Source: Polaribacter sp. IC073 (lineage in GTDB: Bacteria > Bacteroidota > Bacteroidia > Flavobacteriales > Flavobacteriaceae). From it: a stretch of 64,000 bases of DNA. Shown piece after piece: positions 60,612 through 64,000 of this stretch. The stretch covers positions 558,001 through 622,000 of the forward strand of contig NZ_VORS01000001.1 in NCBI RefSeq assembly GCF_007997075.1, given 5' to 3'. The notes under the pieces are model-generated. The model was not told the origin of the DNA and ran no database searches. It saw nothing but the letters and a program-made list of their open reading frames with translations. The translations under genes were made by a program, and so were the position numbers. Each line of letters starts with the position of its first letter. Within the stretch, counting starts at the first letter, position 1.

Positions 60612-61937
60612 CTATCCTTTGTATTTTAACCATTTGTATAAATCTTTATAAGTTGGTTTCTTACCATACATTAAAATACCGACTCTATAAATTTTTGCAG
60701 CCAACCAGACCATAAATATAAAAGTAACCAATAATAATGCCATAGAAATAGCTAATTCTGTCCAAGAAACGCCAAACGGAACTCTCATTAACATTACTAT
60801 AGGACTCGTAAACGGAATGTGTGAAAAGAGTACTGCAATAGAACCATGCGGATCATTCATAACCGTAGCAAACCCTACATAGACTCCTAAAATTAAAGGG
60901 GCCATTATAGGTAACATAAATTGCTGTGTATCAGTCTCATTATCTACTGCTGCACCCACTGCTGCAAAAAGAGAACTATACAACATAAAACCACCTAAGA
61001 AGTAAAAAATAAACAATACAAACATTTTTAAAATAGGTAATTTTAAAATTTCTTGAATAATTAGTTGTCCTTTGTCGCCATCTGTAGCTTGTTTCATTGC
61101 ATCCATTTGTTCTGCAGGAACTCTTGCCGATTGCATTTCTACCATATCTACACCAAAAATAGATGAAGCTATTGTAACGATAACAAAAAGGAGAATTCCC
61201 CAAATAAAGAACTGTAATAAACCTGCAGATGCATTTCCTAAAATTTTACCCATCATTAATTGAAATGGTTTTACAGAGGAAACAATAATTTCTATAATTC
61301 TACTTGTTTTTTCTTCGATAACACTTCGCATTACAGAAGTACCATAAATCATTACAAACATCATTAATAAGTACCCTGCAAGAGCACCCACACCAATTTT
61401 TAATCCGTTTATTAATTTTGATGATTCTTCGCCAGAAAAATTAAACATTTTAATATCTGTACTAATTTTAGAAGCTTTTATTTTTTCTAAATCAATACCA
61501 AAACTGTTTAATTTTTCATTTCTAATTTTCTGTTCGATCTTATTTTCTAAAGAATTCATTACAGATATTCCCGGAGAATCTGTCGAATAAAATTCTATAG
61601 ATTGTGCCAACAACTCTAAACTGTCTTGCTTCGGAATAATTAACGCCCCGTAATAATCGCCTTCTTCTACTTTTTTCTTTGTTGCTTCAATTCCTAAAGC
61701 TGTATAGTCTAAATAATGGATAGATTTGGTGTCTTTAAAATCTTCTTTAGAAAACATTGCAGAATTATCTACATAGACAATTTCTTTAATTTTCTCGTCA
61801 TTTTTTTGCATCAGAAAATATACCAAAGCGCCCATACCTACCAATAATAACGGACTTAAAAAAGTCATCATTATAAATGATTTATTACGAACTTTTGCAA
61901 TAAATTCTCGCTGTATAATTAGTTTTAACTTGCTCAT
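60612..61937 (-). CDS. ABC-2 type transporter permease (NatB-like)
   Basis: 441 residues from the ATG at 61937; the frame is open to 61985 but that extension overlaps the ATPase gene. One helix at about 22-44, a large periplasmic domain (about 45-185), then six helices to the C-terminus. ABC-2 phrases: YGTSVMRSVIEEKTSRIIEIIVSSVKPFQLMMGKILG. The family exports sodium, antibiotics or lipids; the substrate here is unknown. Four bases downstream of the ATPase gene. Confidence 0.9.
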   Translation of the reverse strand: MSKLKLIIQREFIAKVRNKSFIMMTFLSPLLLVGMGALVYFLMQKNDEKIKEIVYVDNSAMFSKEDFKDTKSIHYLDYTALGIEATKKKVEEGDYYGALIIPKQDSLELLAQSIEFYSTDSPGISVMNSLENKIEQKIRNEKLNSFGIDLEKIKASKISTDIKMFNFSGEESSKLINGLKIGVGALAGYLLMMFVMIYGTSVMRSVIEEKTSRIIEIIVSSVKPFQLMMGKILGNASAGLLQFFIWGILLFVIVTIASSIFGVDMVEMQSARVPAEQMDAMKQATDGDKGQLIIQEILKLPILKMFVLFIFYFLGGFMLYSSLFAAVGAAVDNETDTQQFMLPIMAPLILGVYVGFATVMNDPHGSIAVLFSHIPFTSPIVMLMRVPFGVSWTELAISMALLLVTFIFMVWLAAKIYRVGILMYGKKPTYKDLYKWLKYKG

Positions 61938-61941
61938 TTTC

Positions 61942-62871
61942 TTAACTATTTTTATGCACTGCTTCAATAAATATATCGTTTGCACTTGGTATTAACTCAA
62001 CAAAATGCTGTACTTCTCCTTTACTTGTTAGAAAAGACAGTAAATCGTTAGAAGAATTTCCTTTGGTTAATTTCACATTTAAAGTTAAGCTATCGTTTAA
62101 TAATTTAAAGTTTGAAGGAAAAACTTCAAAGTATTCTTTTAACTGCGCTTCTACTTCTTTAGGATTTGCTGTTTGTAAACCAACTTGAAAAGTATGCGTT
62201 CTAAATGCACGTTTGATATCGTCTAATTTTCCGTCTAAAATTTTGTTCGATTTATCAATCAATGCAATTTCATCGCACATTTCTTCTACAGACTCCATTC
62301 TATGTGTAGAGAAAATAATGGTTGCACCCTCATCACGTAATTGCAAAATTTCTTTCGCAATCAATTGTGCGTTTATAGGATCGAATCCAGAAAAGGGTTC
62401 ATCAAAAATTAATAATTTAGGATTGTGCATCACGGTAACAATAAATTGTACCTTTTGTGCCATTCCCTTAGATAATTCTTCAATTTTCTTTCCCCACCAA
62501 GCAGAAATATCAAATTTATCAAACCAATACTCTAAACGTTTTTTAGCTTCAGCTTTAGATAACCCTTTTAATTGCGCTAAATACAAAGCTTGCTCACCAA
62601 CTTTCATCGATTTATACAAACCACGTTCTTCTGGTAAATACCCAATTTGTGCGGTATGTTTTGGTGCTAATGGTTCGCCATCTAAAATAATAGAACCACT
62701 ATCTTGCATTGTAATTTGGTTAATAATTCTAATTAAGGATGTTTTTCCTGCACCATTTGGTCCTAATAAACCATAAACGCTTCCTTTGGGAATATGAATG
62801 GAAACGTCATTTAAAGCAGTATAATCGCCATATTTTTTTACTACATTATTTATTTCTAATAAATTTTTCAT
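61942..62871 (-). CDS. ABC transporter ATP-binding protein (NatA-like)
   Basis: 309 residues. Walker A GPNGAGKTSL, Q-loop IGYLPEERGLYKSM, signature LSKGMAQKVQ (variant of LSGGQ), Walker B LLIFDEPFSGFD and the H-loop STHRME are all present; a C-terminal 80-residue regulatory extension follows. It powers the ABC-2 permease encoded next. First gene of the five-gene operon that ends with the NtrC-like gene. Confidence 0.94.
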   Translation of the reverse strand: MKNLLEINNVVKKYGDYTALNDVSIHIPKGSVYGLLGPNGAGKTSLIRIINQITMQDSGSIILDGEPLAPKHTAQIGYLPEERGLYKSMKVGEQALYLAQLKGLSKAEAKKRLEYWFDKFDISAWWGKKIEELSKGMAQKVQFIVTVMHNPKLLIFDEPFSGFDPINAQLIAKEILQLRDEGATIIFSTHRMESVEEMCDEIALIDKSNKILDGKLDDIKRAFRTHTFQVGLQTANPKEVEAQLKEYFEVFPSNFKLLNDSLTLNVKLTKGNSSNDLLSFLTSKGEVQHFVELIPSANDIFIEAVHKNS

Positions 62872-62908
62872 CGATAAAAGTTCATTTATTTTAGAGTAGA
62901 ATTGCTTA

Positions 62909-62916
62909 CAAATCTA
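62909..62916 (-). promoter_or_regulatory. TAnnTTTG -7 element of the ABC exporter operon
   Basis: The minus strand reads TAGATTTG about 38 bases before the ATPase start. Confidence 0.5.
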
Positions 62917-62986
62917 CATATTTTCTATTTATTAGTATACAAACAGATAAAAACGTTACATTTTTAATATTATGTTAAAATGTACT

Positions 62987-63026
62987 ATGCATGCATAACT
63001 TTTTTGCAATTTACTATGCGTGCATA
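62987..63026. promoter_or_regulatory. Twin palindromic operators, probably for the MarR regulator
   Basis: TATGCATGCATA (62987-62998) is a perfect 12-base palindrome. TATGCGTGCATA (63015-63026) is a second copy with one change. Both sit in the shared context TACTATGC-TGCATAA; the centres are 28 bases apart. They lie upstream of the MarR -7 element. Confidence 0.6.
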
Positions 63027-63037
63027 ATAAATTTTAT

Positions 63038-63045
63038 TATATTTG
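63038..63045 (+). promoter_or_regulatory. TAnnTTTG -7 element of the MarR gene
   Basis: TATATTTG ends five bases before the ATG at 63051, so the message would be practically leaderless. Confidence 0.55.
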
Positions 63046-63050
63046 AACCA

Positions 63051-63509
63051 ATGAATAAGCATAAATCCATAGATCATCAATTAAGAGCAACTTGGCAAGC
63101 TGTTGCAAAAGTGTACAATGAACAGGCTGTAAAGCATGACAGTACAATGGCTACTGCATTTGTTTTGTTAAATATTGATAAAGAAAAAGGGACACCTTCT
63201 ACAGCTTTAGGACCTTTAATGGGAATGGAGCCAACAAGTCTTTCTAGAATTTTAAAAAATATGGAAGACAAAGGGGCCATTTCTAGAGAGAAGAACCCAG
63301 ATGATGGTAGAAGTGTTATTATTAAATTAACAGCATATGGCAAAGAGATGCGTAAAGTTTCTAAAGGCCATGTGATTCAATTTAATGAAACAGTAGTTAA
63401 TAATGTTACAGAAAAAGACCTAGAAGGTTTTTTTAATGTAACGTCAAGAATTAATGAATTGATTGCAGATAAAGAGATTTATAAAGAAATCAACAAAAAA
63501 GCAGTATAA
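63051..63509 (+). CDS. MarR family transcriptional regulator
   Basis: 152 residues from the ATG at 63051; the frame is open to an ATG-less region at 62991, but the -7 element lies inside that extension. Winged-helix core: LGPLMGMEPTSLSRILKNMEDKGAISREKNPDDGRSVIIKL. Dimer helices at both ends. Such regulators respond to small aromatic or CoA-linked compounds. It lies 11 bases before a 3-hydroxyacyl-CoA dehydrogenase gene, so it probably controls fatty-acid degradation. Confidence 0.9.
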   Translation: MNKHKSIDHQLRATWQAVAKVYNEQAVKHDSTMATAFVLLNIDKEKGTPSTALGPLMGMEPTSLSRILKNMEDKGAISREKNPDDGRSVIIKLTAYGKEMRKVSKGHVIQFNETVVNNVTEKDLEGFFNVTSRINELIADKEIYKEINKKAV

Positions 63510-63520
63510 AAATCAAACAA

Positions 63521-64000
63521 ATGACTAGAAGAATTAAAAAAGTAGCAATTATTGGTTCCGGAATTATGGGAAGTGGTATTGCTTGTCATTTTGCCAATAT
63601 TGGTGTAGAAGTTCTATTATTGGACATAGTTCCAAGAGAATTAACTGATAAGGAAAAAGCAAAAGGACTTACGTTAGAAGACAAAGTTGTTAGAAACCGA
63701 TTGGTTAATGAAGCATTAACGGCTTCTTTAAAATCGAAACCTTCGCCTATTTATAATCAGAAATTTGCAAGTAGAATTACTACGGGTAATTTAGAGGATG
63801 ATATTGCAAAAGTTGCTGATGTAGATTGGATTATGGAAGTTGTAGTTGAAAGACTAGATATTAAAAAGATTGTTTTTGAGAAACTAGAGAAATATAGAAC
63901 TCCAGGAACCATAATATCTTCTAATACTTCTGGTATTCCTATCAAATTTATGAATGAAGGCAGAAGTGAAGATTTTAGAAAACACTTTGCAGTAACACAC
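63521..64000 (+). CDS. 3-hydroxyacyl-CoA dehydrogenase, NAD-binding part (cut by window end)
   Basis: 160 codons are visible and the frame continues past the window. The N-terminal Rossmann fold is VAIIGSGIMGSGIACHFAN, with LLDIVPRE binding NAD and WIMEVVVERLDIKK and SSNTSGIPI typical of the hydroxyacyl-CoA dehydrogenase family. Relatives of about 800 residues in flavobacteria fuse this to an enoyl-CoA hydratase domain; that cannot be checked here. Coupled to the MarR gene by an 11-base gap. Confidence 0.88.
   Translation, partial: MTRRIKKVAIIGSGIMGSGIACHFANIGVEVLLLDIVPRELTDKEKAKGLTLEDKVVRNRLVNEALTASLKSKPSPIYNQKFASRITTGNLEDDIAKVADVDWIMEVVVERLDIKKIVFEKLEKYRTPGTIISSNTSGIPIKFMNEGRSEDFRKHFAVTH

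Noticed and set aside
1..64000. Searched for tRNA, rRNA, CRISPR arrays, insertion sequences, prophage genes and a replication origin
   Set aside because: No cloverleaf with a TTCGA arm, no regularly spaced repeats, no transposase or integrase motifs and no dnaA-box cluster were seen.

Overview
The window is AT-rich (roughly one third G+C) and chromosomal. It looks like a marine member of the Flavobacteriaceae, probably close to Polaribacter or Tenacibaculum. The reasons are the Bacteroidota-type promoters (TAnnTTTG at about -7 instead of a -10 box), weak or absent Shine-Dalgarno sequences with T/A-rich leaders, frequent TTG and GTG starts, and family markers such as IPExxxVDY, DUF1501/DUF1800, DUF6268, DUF2911 and flavobacterial lipoproteins. 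No tRNA, rRNA, insertion sequence, prophage or CRISPR array was seen. The species cannot be fixed without a database search.

Layout. 1-9.5 kb: end of an IPExxxVDY gene, pyruvate kinase, an M28 membrane peptidase, a CBS protein, a short SSB, two lipoproteins with sigma-54-like promoters, and an SDR/AlbA_2 pair. 9.5-9.84 kb: a compact unit with a structured leader and a 37-residue basic protein. 10-16.8 kb: a secreted DUF1501/DUF1800 pair, a two-subunit Tat-type molybdenum hydroxylase and an AraC regulator. 17-22.6 kb: small envelope proteins, an AraC/response regulator/histidine kinase operon, and a divergent DUF3095 protein. 22.7-28.8 kb: OmpA and lipocalin lipoproteins, a histone-deacetylase-family enzyme overlapping metG, an LD-carboxypeptidase and YraN. 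28.9-37.5 kb: a thioredoxin-like protein, an SDR, CvpA, dxs, tadA and an S9 peptidase. 37.6-41 kb: an HTH/DUF2975 pair, a Bax-inhibitor-1 protein, and umuC-umuD in reversed order. 41-47.6 kb: YdcF, a MocR regulator divergent from a BtuB-like TonB receptor, a JmjC/cupin protein and rseP. 47.7-51.6 kb: an SCO protein, the iron operon feoA-feoB-Cys-rich protein behind a perfect Fur-type palindrome, and DUF2911. 51.7-55.1 kb: leuS with an inserted DUF559 domain. 55.3-62.9 kb: an NtrY-like kinase, a crotonase, and a five-gene operon (ABC exporter, MscS channel, beta-barrel, NtrC-like regulator). 63-64 kb: a MarR regulator with two palindromic operators, then the start of a 3-hydroxyacyl-CoA dehydrogenase, probably a beta-oxidation operon running out of the window.

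Most of the window is ordinary flavobacterial housekeeping. The points most worth a second look are: (1) a nuclease-fold DUF559 domain embedded in the editing domain of leucyl-tRNA synthetase, with one nuclease-motif residue changed; (2) the 160-nt structured leader of the 37-residue protein; (3) two neighbouring lipoprotein genes with sigma-54-like promoters, in the same window as an NtrC-like regulator that has lost its DNA-binding domain; (4) the MocR/TonB receptor, umuC/umuD, Fur/feo and MarR control regions.
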